Assembly: GCF_016802725.1 (NCBI RefSeq)
Contig: NC_052671.1
Span: 25,545,728 to 25,609,727 of the forward strand
Length of the DNA stretch: 64,000 nucleotides
Direction of reading: 5' to 3'
Origin: Solenopsis invicta
Lineage: Eukaryota; Arthropoda; Insecta; Hymenoptera; Formicidae
The position numbers were made by a program, and so were the translations under genes. Shown here in pieces: positions 46,355 through 58,110 of the stretch (its first letter is position 1; every line of letters begins with the position of its first letter). A model generated the notes under the pieces. The model was given only the letters and a program-made list of their open reading frames with translations. It did no database searches and was not told the DNA's origin.

Positions 46355-47932
46355 TGACAATTATACTCAATTAAATTATTAACAACAAGTTACCTCTTTT
46401 TGGTTTTAATTAAATTTTTCTTACATTAAAGTATATAATCAATTTTTAAGTCGAAATTAAATGTAATTGGTTTACTTTAAGAAAATTAATTTTTATTGAT
46501 AATAATATAAATGTTATATTAAATTTTAAAATATATATGTATTTTATATGGTTTTTAAATGCAATTTAAATGTTATTTAATTTACCTAATACTCTGTAGA
46601 TGCTTGAATTTTTTAATCGATAGATTTTTCTATAAATTCAAGATAAAATCATTAAACTATTTTTCAATTTTTATAATTCCATAAGGTTTTCAATTCATAA
46701 ATATGAAATTAGACTTGGACCTTAATAATATTACCCTTAGACATTAATAAAAATATTTTTTACATTTGCTTTCAATGCAAATTTCGATTTTTAAAAAATA
46801 AAAATAACTTTTAAACGTTTTTTCTACCGTGATTTCGTTGATTTACTACCTTGAAAAAACTACATGTGTTGTCTTTGTTCCCAACTTCTACAAAATATAT
46901 TTTTATCAGTTTTTTTCAAAAGGTGCGCTACAACGCAAAAAATTAAAATAACATTTTTCTTATTAATTTTCTTCAAGAAATGAGCAGATAAATCGTTTCT
47001 ACCAGCTCTTCAACGTTTTATTTGTCTATATTCCGTATTGTAATGTTTTGCTGATCACAAGTTGAAAGTTATCGATAACTAAATAACTTTTTAATTTTTA
47101 TATTTTATAATAAACACAACATAAGCATTTATTTCATATTTATGAAATAAAAACCTTATGTTATGGAATTATAAAAATTGAAAAAAAATTTAGCTATCAC
47201 TAACTTTCAACTTGTGATCAGCAAAATATTTCAATATGAATTTTGTAGACAAATAAAACGTTAAAGAGCTGAGAGAAATAATTTACCCGCTCGTTTTACG
47301 ATAAAAATTAACAAAAAATGTTATTATTTAAATTTATTTCATTGTGGCCTACTTTTTGAAAAAAGTCTGAAAAAATATTTTTTGTAGGAGTTGGGAACAA
47401 AGTTTCACATGTAATTTTGTTAAGGTGGTCCATCAACGAAATCAGGGAGAAAAAATGTTTAAATGTTATTTTCATTCTTTATAATCGAAATTTGCATCAA
47501 AATAAATGTAAAAAATATTTTTATTAATGTCTAAGAGTAATATTATTAAGGTCCAAGTTTAATTTCATATTTATAAATTGAAAACCTTATGTCATGGAAT
47601 CATAAAAATTAAAAAATAGTTTAATGTTTTTATCTTGAATTTATAGAAAAATCTATCGATTGAAAAATTCAAGCATCTACAGAGTATTAGGTAAATTAAA
47701 TAACATTTAAATTGCATTTAAAAATCATATAAAATACATATATATTTTAAAATTTAATATAACATTTATATTATTATCAATATTTATTAATTTTCTTAAA
47801 GTCAATCAATTACAATTTAATTTCGACTTAAAAATTGATTATATACTTTAATGTAAGAAAAATTTAATTAAAACCAAAAAGAGGTAACTTGTTGTTAATA
47901 ATTTAATTGAGTATAATTGTCACACTGAGAAA
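46355..47932. repeat. 1.58-kb palindrome with about 780-bp arms
   Basis: Starts TGACAATTATACTC and ends with its reverse complement at 47932. Arms match over nearly their whole length, with modest divergence, around an axis near 47143. AT-rich and non-coding. It directly touches the CACTG end of the following transposon. Probably a fold-back transposon or a duplicated flank; no target duplication found. Confidence 0.85.
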
Positions 47933-47952
47933 AAAAATTTGTTGAAAAACGC

Positions 47953-49226
47953 AAAGTTTGTTTCATGCTACTAAAATATTTAGTCCGATACGTACGACTA
48001 AACATTATTACGATGACACAAAATAATTTGTTACTATTATAAACAAGACATTTTTTGAATCAACAAAATTGAAGGTTTCATGAAAACATATACTGATACT
48101 GTATTACAATATTTTGTTGATACATGAACTTGTTCGTGCTGAATTTAGAAAAATTTTTTTGTCTTTGATTAATCTTAACTCCAATCTACAAAGTACACTT
48201 TATATTTAAACAAAAAATTACTTGAAACAATAACGTATATAGTTCGATAAATACAAATTTTATTTTATTTTATTAAATTAGAGTTAAAATTTATATTCAC
48301 AAAAATATAAAGCAACTAAAATTTTGTTTCTCAAACTAAACACAAGAAATCTGTATTGAAAGATAAAGTTGAGATAACAAAATATAGATTGGATATAAAT
48401 AAAAAATTTATTGAATGACTTTAATATATAGTTCATTTACTTATTGATGTAATTTAACGAACAATTTAGGCGATTAATTCTTTTTTATGTTTTGTCACTT
48501 TCACAAAAAAGTTTCATAAAGCAAATAGAGAATTATTTTGTCAATACAAATATTTTGTTGCAAAATCTTGCATTAAGTTAAAGCAATTAAATTTTTATTA
48601 CAGGAATTGAAAATGTGAAACATTTACCAAAATATAAAGTAAAGATAACTAAATACTCGTACAGCATAAATAATTATCTTATGAAACAAATGAAACATAC
48701 GATCAACATGTCTATTAATTAAGGTTAAGTAATAAAATTTTGGATAGATTTGAATAAAGCTATCGTTTTATTAGCAAAAATTTAATGTATTAAAATAGAA
48801 AAATTGTGAAAAGAACAAAATATTTAGATTAAACAATCCAATTTTTATTCAAGAAACTAAATATTATATTAAGTCAGTAGGATAGTTTTGTTCTTTTCAA
48901 CAATTTATTTAGTTGATTTCATTAATGACGTTATACACATTTGTTTGGAGGAACTTGCAACTTTATAGGGTAATAGACTAATTTTGTTGCATTAATATTA
49001 TTATATATTGTACTAAAATTAGTTTTTCCAGTACATAATAATATAAATTCAACAAAATTAATCTGTTAGTCTAAAAACGTTCCAAAATAAAGATGTAGAC
49101 AATATATATGTATATATATAATATGTATATTTTATATTAATCAATTATACACTGTATTGAACACTTTTAAAGATAAATTTTAAAGATAATTTTGAACACA
49201 AATTCGTATGAAGTATCCAGACATAT
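47953..49226. repeat. Left subterminal region of the CACTA-type element
   Basis: No gene. AT-rich with many short variants of TTTTGTTGA, AATTTAGTT and AACAAAAT in both orientations. Such arrays are transposase-binding regions in well-studied CACTA elements; here that role is inference. Confidence 0.5.
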
Positions 49227-51457
49227 TTAATTACATGTATATGAAATATATAAATTACCATCACTCATCATATGAATATTTTGCGGAACATAGGAAAACA
49301 AATCTTCTAACCTAATGAATCTCCAAATAGGTTTTCTAATTACTTGAAATGCGCAATAATGCCTGTTAAGTGTTTTAACATAAAATTCTGTACATATAAA
49401 TGATATTTGACGCATATTATTAATAGTTATGTAATGAATTTCGCCAAAGACAATAGTATTGTCATTTATATACATAGCTACAGCCATATCTTTATAATAA
49501 GTAACGCCGTTTACTTGTACCCAAGTATCGAGTACGTATTCACATTGAATATTGCATGGAAGTGTATATTTGAAATCAAGATAATCAGGCAAATCGATTA
49601 ATTCTTGATTCAGTGTAGGCCCCAAATTTAATCGTTCAAAAAATCCTTTTTTACTAAGAAGTCTTGTCGATGTGACAGTATAAGTTGATGTTTTAGTGCC
49701 AAAGTATATGGACAATTTCTGCGGGATCTTATAACCTTCGCATTTTCTTTGATTTGCTTGTGTTTCGCTTCAAAACGAAAGCAAGATAAATGTTTGAGTG
49801 GTCCTAATCTTCTTAATAATTGGGGATAATGTACGATGAAATGATGTTTAGGTTTTAGAGGCTCCGCAAAAACTTCTATATATAACGAATGGTGTTCCGA
49901 TATTAAAGTTTCAAGAAGTTGAATTGTTGCAGCGGTAAATGATGAACTCATTATAATACTTGTAATTTCCTTCAACACGAGAAAAACTTCCCAAACGACA
50001 TTATTTACAGGCACCAGATCGCCAATCAAAATACCAAGATGTTCAATCAGAAAAACCATTTCTGAAGCTGAAATGATTAAATTTTGTGCATTAAGAGCAT
50101 TGCTAGATATTGAGATTGGTACGTTTTTTCCAAACTGTCGACCACAATCAAAATGCTGCAAGCGGGCATTAAAAATTTCAAGCAAAAAGAAATGTTCTTT
50201 ATTTATTAAAATGTTTAAGATTTTAGCTATTTCGTATCTACATATTCCTTCGAATAAGTCATGCATGGGATCAAGACTTGCATTTGTTATAACATGAAAT
50301 TTCGGGATTTCATTAAAAACGCATTTAGATTTAACTCCCGTGGAGTAGTCTTCACAGTCTTTTAGATAATTTTGAGTGGTCCGTAACATTTGAATATTCT
50401 CTTTTACTTGTTTTCGACTCTCAATTTTGTTCGCTGTACATATTCTACATACATTTTGTGCGTTAAAGCTTGTTGTAAAACCACAAATATCATTCAAGGC
50501 TAGGTTGTCACCAATAAGTACTAACAAAGAAAAATAAATCGTTCGTTGCTGGCTATTCACATTTATAGTTACCCCATGTTTCCCTAGATCTATTATTTGA
50601 TTGATAATATTACGAAATGTTTTCATATTACCGGCAGTCTTATGATCTTTCGTGTAATGAAGTTGAGCAAGAAATATATTTTCCAACATACTACTAAATT
50701 TAAATGGGATACATGCTATTGAAAAATAGACGGCACCGAGTTTTCGTATATTAGCGTGTGAACCGAGAGGGTTATTGATCTCAACATCGTCAAAGTACAA
50801 TATCAACGGAAGTACGGTTTTCCCAGTAAATTGAGATTCGATGCTTTGCCATAATTCTCCTTGAATGTTTGAAATAACTGATTCACTAGATTTGTATTCT
50901 TCAATATGTTCTAAAATTGAAGATAAAACGTTTGGTAAACCTAAAAATTGTTTTAATACCATTTTCATCGATATTACTTGGATTTCTGCATTTGAAATAA
51001 TAACTTTGCGTTTACCTCTGATCAAATGAGAACTTACTGATGCATGAATTCTGAGTGATTGTGGTTTTATCAGAGTTTTTGTTTTTTCAAAATATTTTAA
51101 ACTGAGATGATCGGATTTAAAAATATCAAAACCGTGTTGCAATATTATTAACATCTTGATGAGATCTGAAAGGGCCTGTTTATAATCTGTAGAATTACAC
51201 TTTTGCTTTAAAATCGGTATAAAAGTTAAATCATACAAATTCTTCAATTTGTCAATCAAAATGGAAATAAATGATCGTGTAAGATTCAACTCCGAATAAA
51301 GTTGTGAAACGAACGATGAGATTTCTCTTTGTACTATAGATTGAAATGCTTCGATATTAAAATTTGCATGCTGGTGAAATGAATATGCCGTTTGTGAAGA
51401 TTGAATTATTGTATTTAAGGACATAAGGTTAGAACAACTCAAATTTTCTAAATCCAT
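49227..51457 (-). pseudogene. CACTA/EnSpm-type transposase with a frameshift near the end
   Basis: The main frame, 609 codons from MDLENLSCSN, holds the DDE-type core. LILYFDDVEINNPLGSH is the conserved block of animal EnSpm transposases, followed by KLGAVYFSIACIP. CRICTANK is a zinc-binding pair, and ASLDPMHDLFEGICRYE is the D-x-MH-x-x-xEG block typical of this superfamily. It ends PKHHFIVHYPQLLRRLGPL. Near 49650 the frame must shift by one to continue into the C-terminal domain (GFFERLNLGPTLNQELIDL) that runs to 49227. An upstream zinc-finger exon is likely (frame before 51457 reads KRHYFLQHF) but not resolved. Confidence 0.8.
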
Positions 51458-51883
51458 AAGGTCAGAAGAATCATTTTCAGGATTTTTATTTTGACCAGTT
51501 CGTGTTTTGCTAAACGACCCAAAATGTTGTAAAAAATAATGTCTTTTATACGAGTAAAAACTATTAAAACTTCTTGTACAACTTCCTATGTCGACAATAA
51601 CAAGTTGACAATACTAAAGTCTTATGACGCAATTTGACATGTTTAGTAAGACATGTTCGGAATATAGTTTTGTTTCGTAAAACGGGCACGGAATCATTTC
51701 TGGTACTTATCCTTTTAAAAAAGTTGCAACGAAACAATAAGAAACAAATATTTTTAGGTAATATTTTTTAAATATTATCCTTTTCAAAAATTAAAAATTG
51801 AAATAAAACAACAAATAAAATCGTGCCTTTGCTTAATCAACAAATAAAAAAAAAACGATGGAAAAAGTTGCTTATATGATTAT

Positions 51884-53649
51884 TTACGTGTTTTTATCTT
51901 GAAATGTCATAATATCGCTTATTGTTTCCATTACATTAGGAGTTATTTTATCCAAACTATTTTCATAGCCATATAAAACTCTTTGTATTAACAACCATAT
52001 ATGAACGCTTTCGATCGGGTATTCAATGTCAAAAACTTGAAAGATTTTGAAATTTAAGTCTACAGCTTTTAGGGCTGATGATACCTTGTACAAGATATTA
52101 TCAACTGATATAAAAATATCAGAAATGTCTGCGTTGGAGAGGCCAACAGCGATGATGAAAGGCTGTAATGTAATCCCTATATCCGCGGCTGCTTTTCTCT
52201 TTTCTTCTTGTATTTTCGTGATGTCTGCTATTAACTAAAAAAAAATTTATAAAAATTAAATTGTATTATGGAGACCAATAAACTTATACTAATAATTAAT
52301 TATCATAGTACTTACTGTAGTTAAAATAATTATGCTATCTTTACATTCTGGTATCGATGGTTTCCATTGATTCTTTTTTAGACGGATTCGGTTTTTAGGT
52401 GGAAATAAGTGTGGGAGAAGTCTCAATTGTAAAACAATTTTAGCATCTATTTGATCAAATGAAATAAATTACACAAAGCAAATACTATATTTATTTAGAA
52501 GCAAATACACTTACCATCAGTCAATTGTTGGTCGTTTTCTAACAATTCTATTAAAGCTTTCGCACAGTCATCGTCTTTCTTTGGTGGTCGAACTGCTAAA
52601 ATTTTTGCAAAAAATGTTCTCCAACTTTCCAATGTCAATTCTTGCGTTGATAATTCTAGAGAAGAATAATCCTCTTCAATTAAGGTATATGCATTTGGAT
52701 GTTTGAGAATGGGCCAGCTTTCAAAAATTTGACACAACTTCAACTCGCGATTTGACTTAATACTTTTTCGTCAATATTCAGCAGTCAATTTCCACTTTGT
52801 AACAACAATTTCCCATGGCATTGAATGACTTTGTAACCATGCTTTAGCATCAAGAACAGCTGTTGTAAGATAAAGAAATTAGGATGTAAATATTCGATTA
52901 ATTTAATAACTAAAATGTAATTTTGTGTTTCTACATATTTGCAGGCTACCTTCATCGGATGAATCTGAACTTTCAGTTCTATGGTCGTGTAAATCATCTA
53001 CTGGTAGTTTCCACTCATTAATATGTTTCAATATGCGTATTTTGTTTCGATATTTGTCCACTAGTTTCCCACGTGAAATAATAGATTTTCCAATTCGTGA
53101 TACTCTTTTTGAAATTGGCGGAATATAGTACGTCGTTGTAACCTCGGTGGGAAAAAGTTTTACTATTTCCTCTACTATATATTGAAAATCATCGTTTTTC
53201 AAACTGAAAATATAAAGTAAATAAAATAATATAAAATTACCCATATTCACGCATTATATACAATATAAATTTTAACATGTTATTAAAAAATGTAAAATAA
53301 AGTTACTTAGTCTCTTCATTCAGTAATTCTGTCAGAATAATGTCGACAATCAGATTTCTGGATTGTCGCGTCAAAGACTGAGATCTTTTATAAGATTTTA
53401 CAATCGCCTTTCCTTGGACGTTTATATATAAAATTTCTTTGATATTAATACTTTGCGTTCGTAAGGCAAACGTCTGTTTTCTCGTACACGTTTTCTGACT
53501 GCTTAAACTAGCAACATCTTCAGATGAAATTTGTGATAACAAACTGTCTGATGTTTCAGATGTATCTGCGCTCGAATCCGTAACCTAGTCAATATAGTAA
53601 AAGATAGGTATTGCTTAAGAATGAAAGCAAAATTATTTTTTTCTTTTTG

Positions 53650-53739
<90 letters not shown>

Positions 53740-54992
53740 ATACTGACATCTAGTTCTGTCTTAAAAACAGCCTTCCATTTCTTTAAGAATTCCATTCTTA
53801 AGCCAATTTTTGGTATCATTTCTTTGATGAGATCTGGGGTAAGTTCAGAAAAATTGTCATCGGTAATAGCATTTTCTAAAAATTAGAAATATATATGTAA
53901 CTCCAATGTTTTGAAGATTAAAAAAAAATTAGTATACTCAGAAATAATTTTTTGAAATAAAATATTTAGTTCCATATATTCAACTAAATATTGGGTTGAT
54001 ATAACAATTTAGTTGCAGAAGACGCTATAGTTCATTTATGTCAACCATTACAATTTTTTTAATTACATAAGAATTACATAGACAAGAATTGAAACAATTC
54101 AATATTTAGTTGAACATGTCGGACTATTTTAGTTTTTTTACAAAATCTTTTTACATATTTTTTACACATAATTATTTTAACCAAATATTTAATATAAATA
54201 TTCCTCTAATTGTACAAAGAAAAAACTTTAAGAACCAGCAAATATATATAAATATGTGTGTTTAGAGACATATGTAACGAGACCCTCTTCCTCGATTGGA
54301 CAAAGAAGTGATGCCTGCATATATGTAATCCAAAAAAAGAATTTGTTGAAAAACTAACATACTTTGTTTGATATGTTCAACTAAACATTGAGTTAATTTA
54401 ACAATTGTTTAGTTGCACAAGAAGAGGTTCGTTTTTGTCAACCATAAACATTTTTTAAATCAAGTTAATATTTAATTGAATGTATCAGACTAAATAATAT
54501 TTTAATTTTTTACACACTTTTTTATACTATGTTATACTATACATATATTCACGTTTTTTAAACATACATGTTAGTATTTTAGGCAAACAAGAAAACAGTA
54601 ATCGAAACGTTATTAAAATCACATATGATGAATTCTGATAAAATCGCAAGTATATATTTTTTTGTTTTACTTAAGCATTGTTTTTTACATTATCGATTGC
54701 CGCACGATTTGCAGAAGTCATTAATAATACAAATAAAGTGTAAAAAAACTATTGTTGTATAAATAATTTAAATAAAAGATCTACAGTTACAGTTGTCGAA
54801 ATACGTATAAGCCAAATTTGCATAAAGAGACATAATGTTTGAAGAAATAAAATACATAAAAACAATGTTTTGAAGAAATAAAATACAGTAAATAATTTTT
54901 TAAAAAGTCTTATAATACATACCTTCCAATATTTTTATAATATCTGATTCTACGGAATCTTTCATCTTCCATGAACGAATAATGTTTGCCAT
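51884..54992 (-). CDS. SAM-domain protein of the CACTA-type element, seven exons
   Basis: Exons 54992-54923, 53875-53748, 53584-53307, 53203-52950, 52859-52515, 52446-52316 and 52234-51884. All splice sites are GT-AG and every phase fits, giving 518 codons plus stop, from MANIIRSWKMKDSV to FQDKNT. The N-terminal part resembles a SAM interaction domain (DNFSELTPDLIKEMIPKIG, then FLKKWK). A Ser-rich linker follows, then a basic patch, and a WP-L-IEEDY block (ESWPILKHPNAYTLIEEDY) seen in transposon-associated insect proteins. One in-frame TGA (52773-52771) interrupts exon 5, so this copy is probably dead. It likely is the accessory gene of the element; its role is unknown. Confidence 0.72.
53654..53738. 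repeat. (GT)n microsatellite inside an intron
   Basis: About 85 bp of GT repeat, starting 9 bp downstream of the GTCAGT donor of the SAM-domain gene's second exon on the minus strand. Open His-Thr and Val-Cys frames across it are artefacts. Confidence 0.95.
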
Positions 54993-55219
54993 CTTTCTAT
55001 CACTTGACACAATTTACACAAATTTTAAAAGTAACGAAGAAACGACGTCTTCCCCTTGCGACAAATACTGTTAAAGTAATGTAAGGGATTATTATAATAG
55101 TGACGCAAGATTATTATGATAATAATCTTTTACATCATACATGTAAAGCCTGTACACTCTTGTAGCAACACGTACACACAACTACGCCGTGGCGATGTGT
55201 GAGCTTGGGCTGAACTCAG

Positions 55220-55268
55220 AAACAAAACAGAATCCCTTCGTTTCAATCGAAGAGATTCTGTTTTGTTT
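55220..55268. repeat. Short perfect-stem hairpin
   Basis: AAACAAAACAGAATC at 55220 pairs with GATTCTGTTTTGTTT ending at 55268, with CTTCGTTTCAATCGAAG between them forming an inner stem. It lies in a local GC-rich patch (55180-55340) inside the otherwise AT-rich right part of the transposon. It could be a small nested element. Confidence 0.75.
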
Positions 55269-55375
55269 CCCTGGCGAAAGAAAAATCTCGGCCGCGCATA
55301 GGACCGCCGCGGTGGGGAGAGCATAGCGCGCCACTCAATATCGTACACGGTACATTTGGGCCCAACCTTAGAAAA

Positions 55376-57220
55376 TTGAGCAGGTAAAATAATCTCTCCA
55401 CTTTAATGCAATAAAATCAAAATCACAATATTTTTAAATTACACACTTTTCTCAAAAATTGAATCAAACTGTTTGGAGGTATTACTTTGTAAATCAATAA
55501 TTGCAATAATATTCTGATGCCACCCACTTGAACCCGCTGGCATTACGAATCTGTACTCTGAAAAAAGAATTTAGTAATAATTACTAAATATTTAGTGAAA
55601 TAATGCCAATTATACATTTGGTTAATATAATCAAATATAATTTTATTTCACTAAATATTTTGTAAATATTACGAGTAATATATATTTACAAAATATTTAA
55701 TTATTTCATTAAACATTTGGTAATCATTTCTAAACAATTTTTTCAGTGTACAAACCTATGTTAGTAGTGGATAAAAGAACTTCTCATTCTGTAGAGTTTA
55801 TGCGAAATGAATGAGTTTTCATCCCGATAATTTTCTCTCCCTGAATAGAGTATGTTTGCTAATCGAAACACTTGTTTCAAAATTATTTTGTCTTTTGGTT
55901 TCAATAAAGTAAAACAAAGACAGAAAATATTGACGAGCATTGCAATCGTTTAGTGTGTGCAACGCAGCCTAGATCATATAATAATTTATTTCATACCATA
56001 TTAATGGTGAAAAATTACGTGTTGAGGATTCTTAATCTTTCAGTAGTTTGCGTTGCAGAAACAAACCTTTGACGTTTGAATTTATACACGAAAAAAACGG
56101 TTTTGCTCAAGTATTAAAAAATTTAGCTGGATAAATTTAAAAATAATTTTGATAGGTTATGATAATAATTATATTAGACTATCAAATTGATTGCTAAAAT
56201 GTAAAAATTTTTTACAACATTCCATCATGTTTGAACATCCGTCATTTTGAGTCCAATAAAATTATTTTTAGATCTGTATCCAACTAAATGTTTAGATACT
56301 TTAGCAAAATCTTTCCGTGTACACTTGAGCAGTGATTGAAATGGAACAAAATTGAAATGCTTGAACTGCATTTGTTTAGTTGAAAGAAACACATCAAGTA
56401 ATTGAAGTAATACGATAATAATGTGATATTTAAACAGAAGAAAGATTTTTTTAGATTTAGTATTCCTATTTATTTTATTAAAATTTGTTTCATTGAAACA
56501 ACATATGCTTATGCAAAACATTATTTTTGAAATATAAATTTTTTTATTTCAATCAACAATTGTACATATTGATTTAAACATTAGTTTGTTTGGACAATAA
56601 AAAAAAACAAATTGTTTGAATATTGTTTGGACAATAAAATTTATTAAATCCAAAAAAATCATTTTCTGTATGTGATTATGCTCTTTAGTTGTTAATGAAA
56701 AAAATTGATATTTATTTCCAACTAAATCATGTGTGAATAAACTAAGTTTTAAATTAACCTGGAAATTGTAACAAACAATTAATATATTTGATTTTCGATC
56801 GCTCTTAGTTTATTCATCAAAAAATTTTTGAAAATATTCAAAACTTTTTGTTACTTTAAAAAATTGAAAATGACAAAATTTGTTGTTTATTTCAATATAA
56901 ATTTTGTTGTCTTCAACTCAATGACTTGATTCAAATTGCACACTATTTATTAATTCTCATGCCATCGTTTAGTCACTTCAATACTTAGAATTTAAAGAAG
57001 TATATTATTTTGGCAACTAAATGGCACACAAAGGCAAATAAATGCTACTAATATTAAAAAAAAAAATTTAGTCAAGCTGATTTAGTTGATTCTTGATTTA
57101 AAAATGTTGATGATTGACATAAATGAACTATACATTTTTTTGTGCAACTAAATAATTGTTGAATTAAGCATTAAATTAAACAACTATACGAATTTAGTCC
57201 GTACAATCAATTTTTTTTCT
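55376..57220. repeat. Right subterminal region of the CACTA-type element
   Basis: No gene. Repeats of CAACTAAAT and ATTTAGTTG with variants occur throughout, for example at about 56285, 56720 and 57150. A small nested MITE sits at 55551-55752. Confidence 0.5.
55551..55752. mobile_element. Nested MITE with CACTG-like ends
   Basis: About 200 bp with inverted ends GTACTCTGAAAAAAGAATTT and, reversed, GTACACTGAAAAAATTGTTT. The ends resemble those of the host CACTA-type element (CACTGAGAAAAAAAATTTG), which suggests a non-autonomous relative inserted into its own autonomous partner. Confidence 0.55.
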
Positions 57221-57225
57221 CAGTG

Positions 57226-58110
57226 CAGATGATAGGCATGAAATGTAAAAATATCTTGAGTCGGAACACGCCGAATTTACTATATCGATATGCCTTGACA
57301 CGCGTACAAGTTCATGTGTTAAGGCATCGGTGGAACCTAGTGTACTATAAAACGTGCGTGGTGATAAATGAAAAGCGGTGCATCTTTGTTCACGTCGTTC
57401 AGGAAACGCATTTCCGTTTGGGCCGCTCACGTTTTCGGACATAATTCCGTATATTTTTATAATCGTCGATTGCATGTTACAATCGACCGCCGGAACGACA
57501 ATTGTAAAAATTGTCGTCAAGAGCAACTTCCTCGAGAGGCGAGAAACAATAACTAGAGTGAAGTGAGTATCCACGGACATAGAAATACGTCAATGATTTT
57601 ATCCCGTAGATCTCGCTCAGTAAAGTGCCGAATACATACATAATTTACGTCTGGAAGAGTATCAATACTCAGAAGAAATTATAATTATTGAGGTTAAGTT
57701 GTATTATTGTTGATAGGCATACGACAGAACATGCAAAGTAATTATTCATCAAGAGGCACGGTCACTTCTCGCGCCACGTGCAAAAGCGTAGCCATGTAAG
57801 CGGGGCAATTACATTTACACAACCGCTGCATTTCTGAAATTATCAAAATGCAAGGTACAGATATATGTAGCGATGTTGCTACATGAATCTTTATCTTGCA
57901 TTATTAATTACTTCAGAATTGTTTCTGCTGTACACGTAATGTGTAAATGTAATTAAGAATCATTGTGCAAATTCTATTGTGCGATAATGCCAGCAACAAT
58001 CACATAACGTCAATAATTATAATTTCGTTTGAATATAATTAACAAAAATGATTTGATTCACAGATAATTATGAAAAGCTTATTGTTATTAAGAAAAATCT
58101 AAAAGCAAAC
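57226..58110 (+). repeat. Inverted copy of the recombinase 5' region
   Basis: Reverse-orientation counterpart of 46354-46238 joined directly to 43162-41955. It contains repeat A' (57226-57344), the 57345-57640 stretch, the fold-back copy (57662-58046), and a remnant of the candidate small exon and its acceptor (GATTCACAG then ATAATTATGAAAAGC at about 58055). It defines the empty site of the 43.2-46.2 kb insertion. Confidence 0.8.

Larger units (their letters stand above)
47933..57225 (-). mobile_element. CACTA/EnSpm-type transposon, 9.3 kb, two genes
   Basis: Ends are inverted: CACTGAGAAAAAAAATTTGT at the left and, reversed, CACTGAGAAAAAAAATTGAT at the right. It contains on the minus strand a SAM-domain gene (54992-51884) followed by a transposase gene (51457-49227). 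Both ends have long AT-rich subterminal regions (47950-49200 and 53940-57200) repeating AACTAAAT/ATTTAGTTG-type motifs, as CACTA elements usually do. No clean 3-bp target duplication is seen: the left neighbour is TCA and the right neighbour CAG. Confidence 0.75.

Noticed and set aside
53589..53819. His-Thr repeat protein
   Set aside because: The (GT)n intron of the SAM-domain gene read through; the true exon ends at the donor before the repeat.
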